From contig JBFMDX010000008.1 in the NCBI GenBank assembly GCA_040753795.1, positions 146,669 to 210,668 on the forward strand: 64,000 nt of DNA. The letters run 5' to 3'. Source of the DNA: Thermodesulfobacteriota bacterium (GTDB lineage: Bacteria; Desulfobacterota; Desulfobacteria; Desulfobacterales; Desulfosudaceae). The notes beneath the pieces are model-generated. The model saw only the letters and a program-made list of their open reading frames with translations. It did no database searches and was not told the DNA's origin. Positions within the stretch are counted from its first letter, which is position 1, and each line of letters opens with the position of its first letter. The translations under genes were made by a program, and so were the position numbers. Below, in pieces: positions 52,701-60,473 of this stretch.

Positions 52701-52782
52701 ACAGATGGCGGCCCCAAAAATATTGACACACAAGTCAGCCCTTGCTATAGGTATGCTTTATAAAAGCAACTTCTTATCCTTT
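52701..52782 (+). repeat. About 80-bp promoter-bearing segment, copy 1
   Basis: Imperfectly repeated at 57133-57213: both copies share GGCGGCC/GTGGCC..CAAAAA.ATTGACACACAAG, ..TTGGCTATAG-like and ..AAAAGCAA.TTCTTATCCTT segments. It contains a promoter: TTGACA (52723-52728), a 17-bp spacer and TATAGG (52746-52751). Confidence 0.6.
52723..52751 (+). promoter_or_regulatory. Sigma-70-type promoter upstream of the membrane protein gene
   Basis: Perfect -35 TTGACA, 17-bp spacer and -10 TATAGG, about 150 bp before the ATG at 52909. The leader holds an 11-bp inverted repeat (52801-52827). Confidence 0.6.
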
Positions 52783-52800
52783 AGAGATACCCTTTATCCT

Positions 52801-52827
52801 TAAAACTTCGAAGGTCTCGAAGTTTTA
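52801..52827. other. Perfect 11-bp inverted repeat in the leader
   Basis: TAAAACTTCGA - five-base loop - TCGAAGTTTTA. It lies between the promoter at 52723 and the membrane-protein start, with no T-run after it. It is a candidate operator or RNA hairpin controlling the downstream gene. Confidence 0.45.
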
Positions 52828-52908
52828 CGATTCGAATCAAAAAACGGCGCCTCGCAACCTTCTCCCGTGCCTGTTTTTGACAAAAAACCATTTAACGTGG
52901 GTGGCCCT

Positions 52909-53907
52909 ATGCAAACGGGGATAAAAAGAGCCCTGCCCCTCGTCGTGAGCGGTCTGCTCCTTTATTATTATTTTCAGGACCAGGACTGGGGCGCTCTGCT
53001 GGCCGCCGCCGGCAGAGCGGAAATAACAACGGCTGTCCTGGCCATTCTGATACCCCAGTTAGTTATATGGGTTTTTGACGTATTAATAATCGATCGCCAC
53101 TTTCGCTGGTTCCACGCCCCGTTTGACTGGCGCGCCTTCTTCCGGGTGCGCGGCGCCTTCTACATCATCCTTCTCGTCAACTACACGATCGGCGGTGGAG
53201 GGATACTGCTTTACCTGAAGCGCAAAACAGGCATGACCTGGGCAAGGTTGATGGGAATCTGCCTGTTCCGTTTCGGGCTGACCATGTTCGGCATCTGTCT
53301 GTTCCTGATCCCGGCGACACTGGCCATGCAGTATTCCGGTCTGGCAGCAAAGGCCCGGCTTAACATGCACCTCTGGTGGGGGGGGCTGATATTCAGCACC
53401 CTGTGGATGATTGAATCATGGACGTACTGGCATCACAAGCGGGGCGTCGGTCTCAGCAGTCTGCTCGCCGGCAACCGGGAAAGTGAGTTCTGGACAGCGT
53501 TTCAAAAGGCCTCCCGCAAGCAGTGGTTCCTTACCTGGGCCATGGGGCTGCCGCCGATATTCATCATGCTCTCCGGTTTCTACATTTTGGCGCTGGCGTT
53601 CAACATCCGCATTCCCTTGCTGGAATATATTGTCGTTGCGCCACTGATGTTTGCCATTGCTGACATACCGGTTTCCTTCGGAGGGTTCGGCACCATGACC
53701 ATGGCCTGGTTCCTGTTCTTTGGTGATTACGGGTCAAGCGAAAATATCGCGGCACTGACCCTTTTTCTGCCAGCCGTTCGCGCTGTCATCAGGGCCGCCA
53801 TAGGGATTGTTTCTCTGCCGTTCGCCATGAAGGACATTCCGACGCTGCTCAACGGCAGTGTTCAGTTGACAAAGGCTCAACCACAGCCGGAACCGGGAGA
53901 AGCATGA
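52909..53907 (+). CDS. Multi-pass membrane protein, YbhN/UPF0104 (LPG-synthase membrane domain)-like
   Basis: A 332-residue protein with about eight membrane helices. The C-terminal segment PVSFGGFGTMTMAWFLFF..ALTLFLPAVRAVIRAAIGIVSLP resembles the P-S-GG-G signature of the lysylphosphatidylglycerol-synthase/YbhN-like flippase group. The assignment is tentative because the rest is divergent. ATG 52909 is preferred; a GTG at 52867 would add 14 residues. It stands alone behind a sigma-70-type promoter and just before a 142-bp palindromic element. The group is linked to lipid or polyprenyl-lipid flipping. Confidence 0.5.
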   Translation: MQTGIKRALPLVVSGLLLYYYFQDQDWGALLAAAGRAEITTAVLAILIPQLVIWVFDVLIIDRHFRWFHAPFDWRAFFRVRGAFYIILLVNYTIGGGGILLYLKRKTGMTWARLMGICLFRFGLTMFGICLFLIPATLAMQYSGLAAKARLNMHLWWGGLIFSTLWMIESWTYWHHKRGVGLSSLLAGNRESEFWTAFQKASRKQWFLTWAMGLPPIFIMLSGFYILALAFNIRIPLLEYIVVAPLMFAIADIPVSFGGFGTMTMAWFLFFGDYGSSENIAALTLFLPAVRAVIRAAIGIVSLPFAMKDIPTLLNGSVQLTKAQPQPEPGEA

Positions 53908-53926
53908 GCTGAAAGGTGAAAATTCA

Positions 53927-54068
53927 GGGTATCTCTAAAAAATTAGAATTTTGGCCCGAGGTCAAGGCGTGCGAAAATTTTAACCGGAGGAATACTTGAA
54001 GTATTCCGAGGATTAAAATTTGAGCACAACGCCGACATCGGGCCAAAAGGCAATTTTTAGAGGTGCCC
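53927..54068. repeat. 142-bp imperfect palindromic element (REP/MITE-like)
   Basis: The outer ends (GGGTATCTCTAAAAA / TTTTTAGAGGTGCCC) are near-perfect complements, pairing continues through TTTTGGCCCGA / TCGGGCCAAAA and AAAATTTTAA / TTAAAATTT, and the centre is a perfect palindrome GGAATACTT-G-AAGTATTCC (53989-54007). It has no coding capacity. A related end motif (TTTAGAGATACCC) occurs in inverse orientation at 52780-52792, on the other side of the membrane-protein gene. It is probably a non-autonomous repeat mobilised by a transposase, or a long RNA hairpin. Confidence 0.75.
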
Positions 54069-54130
54069 TTCATTTTTTCACAATATGTCAAATCATATTC
54101 ACATATGGTCAATACATAACGCTCGAGTAT

Positions 54131-54155
54131 GGTTTAAATTAATTAAACCTTTTTT
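54131..54155 (+). other. Small AT-rich dyad with T-run just before the pterin-enzyme gene
   Basis: GGTTTAA - ATTAA - TTAAACC followed by TTTTTT, 12 bp before the ATG at 54167. It looks like a weak terminator or attenuator shape in the 5' leader, which would be unusual so close to a start codon. Confidence 0.35.
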
Positions 54156-54166
54156 CAGGAGAAACA

Positions 54167-56551
54167 ATGCCTTTAGAAAAAAAACATGTCGTCTGCAGCA
54201 TGTGTGATCAGGCCTGCAGCCTGGAAGCGCATGTCAGGGACGGACGGTTGGAAAAACTGCGCGGGTTTGCAGACCACCTGATGATGCCCAAAACCATTTG
54301 CTGCAAACCGGTGGAAGCCGCTGAATGGTATTACAATGAACATCGCCTGCTATACCCCTTGAAACGAACCGGAGAAAGAGGCGACGGCCAGTGGACCCGC
54401 ATCAGCTGGGACCAGGCCATGGACGAAATCGCGGCCAAGCTTCAACGGGTGGTGGACCAACACGGGCCGGAAGCCTTTGCCTGTTCCACCTCGGATCATA
54501 ACGTCCAGGGGGGCAGCGGCATGGTCCGGCGGTTCATGAACCTTCTGGGAAGCCCGAATTACATCAGTGGCGTAAGCCTTTGCCAGGGCAATACGGCTGC
54601 CGTCAACAGCATGACCTGCGGCGGTTATCCTTTTCCGGATTATGAACAGACCCGCTGTATGGTATTCTTCGGGCATAATCTCCGGCCGAATTCCTGGGCA
54701 GGCGAATACTATCGTCTGAAAGCGGCCAGGGCCAGAGGCGCCAGGCTGATTGTTCTGGACCCGAGAAAGAGTCATTGCGCCAAAATGGCCGACATTCATC
54801 TGCCTTTACGGGCAGGCACGGACGCGGCAATGTGCCTGGGCTGGATCAACGTTATCATTAAAGAAGAGCTGTACGACAAGCAATTCGTATCCCGCTGGTG
54901 TGTAGGGTTTGATGAACTCAAAGAACGGGCCGGAGAATACCCGCTGGACCGGGTGTCGCAAATCACCGGCGTTCCCGCGAGCCTGATCCGTGAGGCCGCC
55001 GTCATGTATGCCACCAACACGCCGGCCATTATTCCCTGGACATGTGCCACCGACCAGCAGGTAAACAGCACTTCCGCCCTGCGCTGCCAGGGCATCCTGC
55101 GGGCTTTGACCAACAGCCTGAATGTTCCCGGAGGGGACGTCATGGTCGACCCCAATGCGATGATTATCTCCGAGACGGAACTGGAACTCCACGAACGGCT
55201 GCCCCAGGAAAAAAAAGACCTGCAGCTGGGGGCAAAGGATCATCCGGTCATGACCTACCGGGGGCAGCAGGCCTTGAACGAGCCCCGGCGCAGGGTCTGG
55301 GGCCAACCCTACCGGAACCTGATGAAAGGCATGTACATGGCCCACCCGCCGGCTGTATTCAAAGCCATGCGGGAAGGCATTCCCTATCCGGTCAAAGCCT
55401 TCTTCTCCATCGCCAACAACACCCTCATGTGCTACACCAACCAGCAGGGCATTTTCGAGGCCATTAAAAATCTTGACCTGTTTGTGGTCAATGACCTCTT
55501 CATGACGCCCACCGCCCAGCTGGCCGACTATGTGCTTCCGGGCGACTGCTTTCTGGAACGGCCTGTCCTGTACAATTATCAGGAGTGGATCGGTGTCTAT
55601 GCGAGTTTCGAAAAAGCCGTTGAACCCCCCGGTGAGTGCCGGGATGTCTATTATTTCCTGCGCGAACTGGCCGTGCGCATGGGCATGGAAGCGCAATTTC
55701 CCTGGAAAAACCTGGAAGAACTTTACCAATACCGAATCTCCGGGACCGGGCTTACCTGGAAACAGCTTTCAAAAAATCTCCCCTTGCTGACGCCGCCCGC
55801 GCCCCCGCTGTCTGCCGCCGCAACCAAGCTTACCCTGAAACTTTTTGCCAGGATGGGCCTTTTGCCGTTATTAAGAAACGGCATGGTTTCCATGTTGCGC
55901 CGACATCAGAAAACCCGGGGGTTTTTTGAACGCCGCGGCATGAAGCGGATGGCCCGCCTGTTCAAGGACTATGTTGTACTGTCTCCCTACCCGCACGAAA
56001 AAAGGGGCTTTGCCACCCCCTCCGGTAAAGTGGAACTGTATTCCAGCGTCCTGGAATCCCTTGGCTGTGACCCGCTTCCATACTGGAAGGAGATTTACCC
56101 CCCGGAGGACAACCCGGCCGAAGAAGAATATCCGCTCCGCCTTTTTGTCGGCCTGCGTGAAGATGGCTATTTTCTCTCCGCCGGGCGCCATGTCAAAAAA
56201 CTGCGCCAACGCAACCCGGAACCTTTGGCCATGCTGCATATTGAAACCGCCCGAAAATCCGGCATTAATGATGGTGACTGGATGTATGTGGAAACCGACT
56301 GGGGCCGGGTTAAAATGAAAGCACAGCTGAGCGACGACATACAGAAGGACCTGGTCGGGATCCGCCACGGCTGGTGGAAACCGGAAATGGCCCGGGGCAC
56401 CCCTGAACTGTGCGGGGCCTGGGATTACTCGGACGGCGTCCTGTTAAGCGATGATCCGGCATATTTTGATCCTGAACAGGGTCTGCCCGACCTGCGCGGC
56501 GCCAGGAAGTGCCGGGTAATGCCGATGGCAAATTCGCCTGATTCTCCTTGA
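54167..56551 (+). CDS. Acetylene-hydratase-like molybdo/tungsto-pterin enzyme
   Basis: A 794-residue DMSO-reductase-family protein without a Tat signal, hence cytoplasmic. The [4Fe-4S] ligands are Cys10, Cys13, Cys17 and Cys45 or Cys46; Asp14 directly follows the second Cys, as the catalytic Asp13 does in Pelobacter (Syntrophotalea) acetylene hydratase. Cys139 in VSLCQGNTA is the expected metal ligand. Many segments match that enzyme as recalled (VVCxxCD, RRFMNLLGSPN, CVGFDELKERAGEYPLD, PTAQLADYVLPGD). It is about 60 residues longer, through an insertion near residues 535-612, and residue 15 is Gln instead of Ile. The metal may be W or Mo. It stands alone, with no electron-transfer subunit, which fits a non-redox hydratase. 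Confidence 0.8.
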   Translation: MPLEKKHVVCSMCDQACSLEAHVRDGRLEKLRGFADHLMMPKTICCKPVEAAEWYYNEHRLLYPLKRTGERGDGQWTRISWDQAMDEIAAKLQRVVDQHGPEAFACSTSDHNVQGGSGMVRRFMNLLGSPNYISGVSLCQGNTAAVNSMTCGGYPFPDYEQTRCMVFFGHNLRPNSWAGEYYRLKAARARGARLIVLDPRKSHCAKMADIHLPLRAGTDAAMCLGWINVIIKEELYDKQFVSRWCVGFDELKERAGEYPLDRVSQITGVPASLIREAAVMYATNTPAIIPWTCATDQQVNSTSALRCQGILRALTNSLNVPGGDVMVDPNAMIISETELELHERLPQEKKDLQLGAKDHPVMTYRGQQALNEPRRRVWGQPYRNLMKGMYMAHPPAVFKAMREGIPYPVKAFFSIANNTLMCYTNQQGIFEAIKNLDLFVVNDLFMTPTAQLADYVLPGDCFLERPVLYNYQEWIGVYASFEKAVEPPGECRDVYYFLRELAVRMGMEAQFPWKNLEELYQYRISGTGLTWKQLSKNLPLLTPPAPPLSAAATKLTLKLFARMGLLPLLRNGMVSMLRRHQKTRGFFERRGMKRMARLFKDYVVLSPYPHEKRGFATPSGKVELYSSVLESLGCDPLPYWKEIYPPEDNPAEEEYPLRLFVGLREDGYFLSAGRHVKKLRQRNPEPLAMLHIETARKSGINDGDWMYVETDWGRVKMKAQLSDDIQKDLVGIRHGWWKPEMARGTPELCGAWDYSDGVLLSDDPAYFDPEQGLPDLRGARKCRVMPMANSPDSP

Positions 56552-56554
56552 TTT

Positions 56555-56890
56555 ATGATATTGAACCGCAATACAGTGTCCGTGCTTTTAATGGTCCGCT
56601 ATTACGGTTATTACAGCAATAAAAGCCGGGGGTTGAGAAAAAAGACGGACGAAGATGACGACATCGCCCATATTATCGATACCAGCCTGTCGGATAAGTC
56701 CTTCAGAAACTCCTGGGCACGCTTGATACAGAAGATATATGAGGTGGGCCCGTTATTGTGCCCCAAGTGCCAGGGGCCGATGAAAATCATCAGCTTTATC
56801 AAAGAACAAGCTGTCATCAAACAGATATTGCGGCATCTCGTTCTGTGGGAAGTCAGGAACAACGGCCCGCCGGCGCCACGCTTGGAGATA
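56555..56890 (+). pseudogene. C-terminal remnant of an IS91-type transposase
   Basis: The translation contains MVRYYGYYSNKSRGLRKK and, after a variable stretch, WARLIQKIYEVGPLLCPKCQ followed by GPMKIISFI. These are characteristic of the end of IS91-family (Y2) transposases. The N-terminal and catalytic parts are absent, so this is a fragment. The frame runs on to 57019, but residues after about LWEVRNNGPPAP no longer look like the family. It lies directly after the pterin-enzyme gene and marks the start of an accessory stretch. Confidence 0.75.
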
Positions 56891-56908
56891 TTATTCAAGA
56901 GCCGGCGT

Positions 56909-56940
56909 ACCAGCCGGTGCGTGGTCACGCACCGGCTGGT
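56909..56940. repeat. Near-perfect 15-bp palindrome next to the IS91-type remnant
   Basis: ACCAGCCGGTGCGTG - GT - CACGCACCGGCTGGT. GC-rich hairpins of this kind occur near the ends of IS91-like elements (oriIS/terIS), so it may be a leftover end. Confidence 0.55.
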
Positions 56941-57132
56941 GGCGGGTTCTGGTCACAGGTCCCCGATTATGGTTACCGGGCCGATTTTGGCGAGGACTCA
57001 CGCCCCGGAGATACGATAAAGCTGTTTCTAAAACCATGTGTTTTTCTGTAATCTTGAATGTTCTGAAAGTTTCTCCTGCTTTTGCCGCCTCTGTTGAAAT
57101 ATCTTGAAGAATCACTCTCAAGAGGCCCTTCA

Positions 57133-57213
57133 ACATGTGGTGGCCGCAAAAACATTGACACACAAGGCCGGCTTGGCTATAGATGATAACTGAAAAAGCA
57201 AGTTCTTATCCTT
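57133..57213 (+). repeat. About 80-bp promoter-bearing segment, copy 2
   Basis: Counterpart of 52701-52782, roughly three quarters identical by eye. It includes TTGACA (57155-57160), a 17-bp spacer and TATAGA (57178-57183). Confidence 0.6.
57155..57183 (+). promoter_or_regulatory. Sigma-70-type promoter upstream of the HEPN/MNT pair
   Basis: TTGACA - 17 bp - TATAGA within the duplicated segment. It would give a leader of about 225 bases before the HEPN gene at 57415. Confidence 0.55.
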
Positions 57214-57414
57214 CCTTATCCTTTCCTTATTCTTTTATATCGCCGGTAAATTGCACGCCGGAGAAACCATATCCGGTCAAGAGACAAGCCGATTTATCAT
57301 TAAGAACATCAAAACTTTCATACCGCCTGTTGCAGCGCCGCAGGGCGAGGGCGATTTACCAGTTGCTTAACGAAAGAGATTGATATATAATTTTATAAAA
57401 TAAAACGGTAATCT

Positions 57415-57810
57415 ATGGACCGAAAGCACATACTGAACTACTGGATTGATAGTGCCGACAACGACTTTAAAGCGATGTCGCACTTGTTTGAAAAAGGTGA
57501 CTATTCATGGGCCTTGTTTATCGGTCATCTGATAATCGAAAAATTGTTAAAGGCTTTTTATGTTCAACAGGTCGACATAGCCCCGCCCTTTATTCACGAT
57601 CTTGTGCGGCTTTCGACAAGCGCGGGTCTTGAGCTGACCGAAAGTCAGAAAGATACTCTTGATACGATATCCACATTCAACCTGCGTGCGCGATATGACG
57701 ATTATAAAATGGATTTTCACAGGAAGTGCGATCAGGAATTTACAACAAAATGGATATGTGAAATTGAGGCGTTTAGAACATGGATAAAAAACAAGCTCCT
57801 GAATCCGTAG
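57415..57810 (+). CDS. HEPN-domain protein (toxin of a HEPN/MNT pair)
   Basis: A 131-residue helical protein with the HEPN pattern: WIDSADNDFKAMSHLFEKGDYSWALFIGH in the first helices, LIIEKLLKAFYV, and a late R..DDYKMDFH segment consistent with the Rx(4-6)H RNase motif. HEPN proteins of this size pair with MNT nucleotidyltransferases; in studied pairs HEPN is an RNase-type toxin that the MNT partner inactivates by adding nucleotides. The MNT gene follows with a 31-bp overlap. No strong ribosome-binding site is visible before the ATG at 57415. Confidence 0.85.
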   Translation: MDRKHILNYWIDSADNDFKAMSHLFEKGDYSWALFIGHLIIEKLLKAFYVQQVDIAPPFIHDLVRLSTSAGLELTESQKDTLDTISTFNLRARYDDYKMDFHRKCDQEFTTKWICEIEAFRTWIKNKLLNP

Positions 57811-58088
57811 TGGAATACGCTCGTTTTATACGCCAGACAACTCCCAATGTTCGGGGAATATATCTTTTCGGTTCATACGCAAAAGGTACGCATAATAAAA
57901 ACAGCGATATCGATCTGGCCGTAATTTTCGACATCCTTCATGATTCGTTTGACATGCAGGTCGACTTAATGAAAAAGAGGCGACAATTTGATACCCGCAT
58001 CGAGCCCCATCCTTTTGCTTCAGCTGACTTCAATTCTTCCCATCCGCTGGCCAAAGAAATTATTCGGCACGGGCTTGAAATCATCTAA
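57780..58088 (+). CDS. MNT nucleotidyltransferase (antitoxin of the HEPN/MNT pair)
   Basis: A 102-residue minimal nucleotidyltransferase with the motif GSYAKGTHNKNSDIDLAV (GSx10DxD), the metal-binding pair being Asp-Ile-Asp. There is a short C-terminal helix (HPLAKEIIRHGLEII). It overlaps the 3' end of the HEPN gene by 31 bp, so the pair is translationally coupled. In characterised pairs the MNT protein modifies the HEPN toxin with AMP units. Confidence 0.88.
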   Translation: MDKKQAPESVVEYARFIRQTTPNVRGIYLFGSYAKGTHNKNSDIDLAVIFDILHDSFDMQVDLMKKRRQFDTRIEPHPFASADFNSSHPLAKEIIRHGLEII

Positions 58089-58143
58089 AAACTTCACTTT
58101 CCGGATTTGCGAACGGACAGTATATCAATTCCAAACCGATTGA

Positions 58144-58296
58144 TGGTGGCGGTTGAGTAAAGATATCGTTTTCAGAAAGGGCGGTCGGGGTCATTTATGG
58201 CAGGAACGGCTTTCATCTTTTGTTATGGACGAGCCGTACCTTGTTGCCTGCACCCGGTATATCGAAAATAATCCTGTACGGGCAAAATTCGTCTAA
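58144..58296 (+). pseudogene. C-terminal remnant of a REP-associated tyrosine transposase (Y1/IS200-like)
   Basis: In one frame the translation reads ..FRKGGRGHLWQERLSSF then VMDEPYLVACTRYIENNPVR before a stop at 58294-58296. This is the conserved end of TnpA-REP (RAYT) proteins. The catalytic HUH part is missing upstream, where a stop interrupts the frame. About 80 bp further on, GTATACTGTCCCCGG (58373-58387) resembles sequences often found at the 3' edge of such elements. Confidence 0.75.
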
Positions 58297-58508
58297 CAGC
58301 CGGAGCAAAGGAAGACTGGGCAGGTGTTTAATGCCTCAAAAACCCGAAAGAAAATCAAAGCCGGGTTAAAATTAGTATACTGTCCCCGGAAATCCATGGG
58401 AAATCCATGGACATTTGGGCCTATTGCTGATACCCAACCATATTTTTCTTGACAGTTTTCCTGAAAATGACTATTTTCTCAATCAGGAAAACAATTGGAA
58501 ACAGGAAA
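58297..58508. other. Intergenic remnant stretch
   Basis: It continues the transposase remnant (KIKAGLKLVYCPRK-like codons and a TGTCCCCGG end) and a tandem AAATCCATGG (58390-58409). No gene is seen. Confidence 0.45.
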
Positions 58509-59597
58509 ATGCTGACAGAAAAAGAAATGCTTGCGCAACTCCGGAAGGGAGATGTCCGGTTGCCTCCCCTGGTTTTTAGCGTTTTAGAAAACCAACCGGA
58601 TGTAGGAGGCAACAACCGTATTGATGCGTATATCGAGGCCAAATGGAATCGGAAATCAGTAATGTTTGCGGTAGAGTGCAAATCCGTTTCAACGCCTAAG
58701 TTCTTTCAGGACAGTTTCAATTTGCTGAAATCATTGACCCTGCCAAAAAACGTTTTCCCTATGCTTTTTATGCCGTTCTTAAATGATCAGCAGCTTAAAG
58801 ACCTGGAAAGGGAGGGGGTTAGCGGCATTGACCTGTGCGGCAACGGTGTGGTGGTCTCGCCAGGCGCATTCAGCGTATTTCGCAGTGGCGGCAGAAACCG
58901 TTTTCCTTCATCAGCCGCCATCAAAAACATCTACCGGAAAAACAGCGCCATGGTGGGACGCGGGTTTTTCGTTTGTTCCGACTTCCAAACGGTTCAAGAT
59001 ATCCGCGCAACAATTAACCAACACAACTTCCTGATGAACCGTTGGGATAAAAAACCGATGAGCCTTTCAACTGTATCAAAGGTTCTAAAAACGATGGAAG
59101 AAGACCTGATTATTACGCGCGCTGGCACCATTCGCCTCCTGCAGCCGGACAAACTGTTGGACAAATTATGCGAAAATTACAATCCGCCTGCTGTCAAGGA
59201 ACGGGTTCGTCTTAAAGTCCCGAACACAGACAAGTCGATTGTGAAATTGCTGTCTGAGCAATCACGGCAGTTAAAATTGCCCTTGATCGCTTCCGGCACT
59301 TCCTCCGTCACACAATACACGGTGATGCAGCGCGGAGATTTATTGACGGTATACTGCCCTGAGGTGAAGACGCTGCTTGAACGGCTACCCGGAAGCCGGT
59401 CGGATCGATTCCCCAATCTTGAGCTTTTGCAAACAGAAGATGAGCCGGTCTATTTTGATGCCCGGCAGGATGACGGTTTCTGGTGGGCGTCACCGCTACA
59501 GGTTTATATGGAAATGATGGCCGGCGACAAAAGAGACCAGGAAACCGCCGGTCAAGTAAAAACACTGATTCTGAGTGAAGCCGGGATGGTTCAGTAA
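58509..59597 (+). CDS. AbiEi-like winged-helix protein of a type IV-like toxin-antitoxin/abortive module
   Basis: A 362-residue protein whose first part (NNRIDAYIEAKWNRKSVMFAVECKS) has a D..E-x-K pattern resembling the PD-(D/E)xK fold. A middle part looks like a winged helix (NRWDKKPMSLSTVSKVLKTMEEDLIITRAG..). The gene overlaps by one base a nucleotidyltransferase gene of the AbiEii type, the usual AbiE order (regulator/antitoxin then toxin). The start at 58509 is preferred; an upstream ATG at 58449 has no ribosome site. The specific subfamily was not recognised. Confidence 0.6.
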   Translation: MLTEKEMLAQLRKGDVRLPPLVFSVLENQPDVGGNNRIDAYIEAKWNRKSVMFAVECKSVSTPKFFQDSFNLLKSLTLPKNVFPMLFMPFLNDQQLKDLEREGVSGIDLCGNGVVVSPGAFSVFRSGGRNRFPSSAAIKNIYRKNSAMVGRGFFVCSDFQTVQDIRATINQHNFLMNRWDKKPMSLSTVSKVLKTMEEDLIITRAGTIRLLQPDKLLDKLCENYNPPAVKERVRLKVPNTDKSIVKLLSEQSRQLKLPLIASGTSSVTQYTVMQRGDLLTVYCPEVKTLLERLPGSRSDRFPNLELLQTEDEPVYFDARQDDGFWWASPLQVYMEMMAGDKRDQETAGQVKTLILSEAGMVQ

Positions 59598-60463
59598 TGA
59601 ACAGAATTATAGACCTTCAAACGGCCTTGCTTGATTTGCTGCACAAATTGCGCGATGCGGAAGTCAGACTCATTGTCGGCGGCGGATTCGGGATCTATCT
59701 TAAAACTGATCATGTTAGAAGATCGGGCATGAGAACACTCCTGGAACAATGGCCGGAGCCGCGCTCCACAAACGACCTTGATTTATTTCTGCGACCGGAA
59801 CTGCTGATCGAATCATCAAAGTTAAAACCGCTCGCACGCGCCCTTTCAGACCTGGGCTATGAAGCTGTCCCTGGTGCGGAAAAATACCAGTTTGCTAAAC
59901 CTGGGCCAGGCGGTACGGATGCCGGCAGCGTCAAGATCGATATACTAACCGGTCCGCAAAGTCGATTTCAGGGAACTCGGGTGAAAGCAGATGCCCGCCG
60001 AGTTCGCCCCAGCCCTTCCGTAGGCATCCATGCCCACCCCGTAACCGAAGCCCTGACTTTAGAAGAAAGTTTGCTGCCAATCATGTTAACGGGGCGCCTC
60101 AGTTCCGGTGAATTCTGGAAATCTGAAATCTTCCTGCCGCATCCTTACACGTTTTCGATGATGAAGCTTTTCGCATTCAGAGACAGGGTTAACGACCCGG
60201 ATAAGGATTTCGGGAGCTATCACGCATTAGATTTATTTACGATTCTAGCAACAACTACGGAGGCGGAGTGGGCGTATGCCCACCGCTTGCGCGATCAATA
60301 TAAGGATGATCCTTCGGTCAAAGAAGCCGGGCGTCTGGTTTTGCAATATTTTTCTACTGAGGAAAAAACAGGCATGGTCCGATTGATGGAAAGCCCCTAT
60401 TACCGATCGGAATTGCAGAATGAAGATTTCATGTCCACCCTTATAGAGATGTTTCCGTTATGA
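59597..60463 (+). CDS. AbiEii-like nucleotidyltransferase (putative toxin)
   Basis: A 288-residue protein with a nucleotidyltransferase core: EVRLIVGGGFGIYLK, then RSTNDLDLFLRP (the DxD metal site) and VKIDILTGP with a third acidic residue. It ends with a helical domain. This order is that of the AbiEii/AbiGii family, whose members transfer nucleotides to tRNA or related targets in abortive-infection or type IV toxin-antitoxin modules. It overlaps its regulator gene by one base. An SDR gene follows 10 bp downstream, probably by chance of insertion. Confidence 0.72.
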   Translation: MNRIIDLQTALLDLLHKLRDAEVRLIVGGGFGIYLKTDHVRRSGMRTLLEQWPEPRSTNDLDLFLRPELLIESSKLKPLARALSDLGYEAVPGAEKYQFAKPGPGGTDAGSVKIDILTGPQSRFQGTRVKADARRVRPSPSVGIHAHPVTEALTLEESLLPIMLTGRLSSGEFWKSEIFLPHPYTFSMMKLFAFRDRVNDPDKDFGSYHALDLFTILATTTEAEWAYAHRLRDQYKDDPSVKEAGRLVLQYFSTEEKTGMVRLMESPYYRSELQNEDFMSTLIEMFPL

Positions 60464-60473
60464 GGAGGAGTCC

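Larger units (their letters stand above)
56891..57414. other. Intergenic accessory stretch with dyad and promoter, no clear gene
   Basis: It holds the dyad at 56909-56940 and copy 2 of the promoter-bearing repeat (57133-57213). An open frame at 57183-57383 (66 codons) starts inside the -10 region and has no recognisable family, so it is not called. Nothing else is seen. Confidence 0.5.

Noticed and set aside
57183..57383. A 66-codon open frame ahead of the HEPN gene
   Set aside because: Its ATG begins at the last base of the -10 hexamer of the promoter, it has no ribosome site, and its composition is unlike a real protein.
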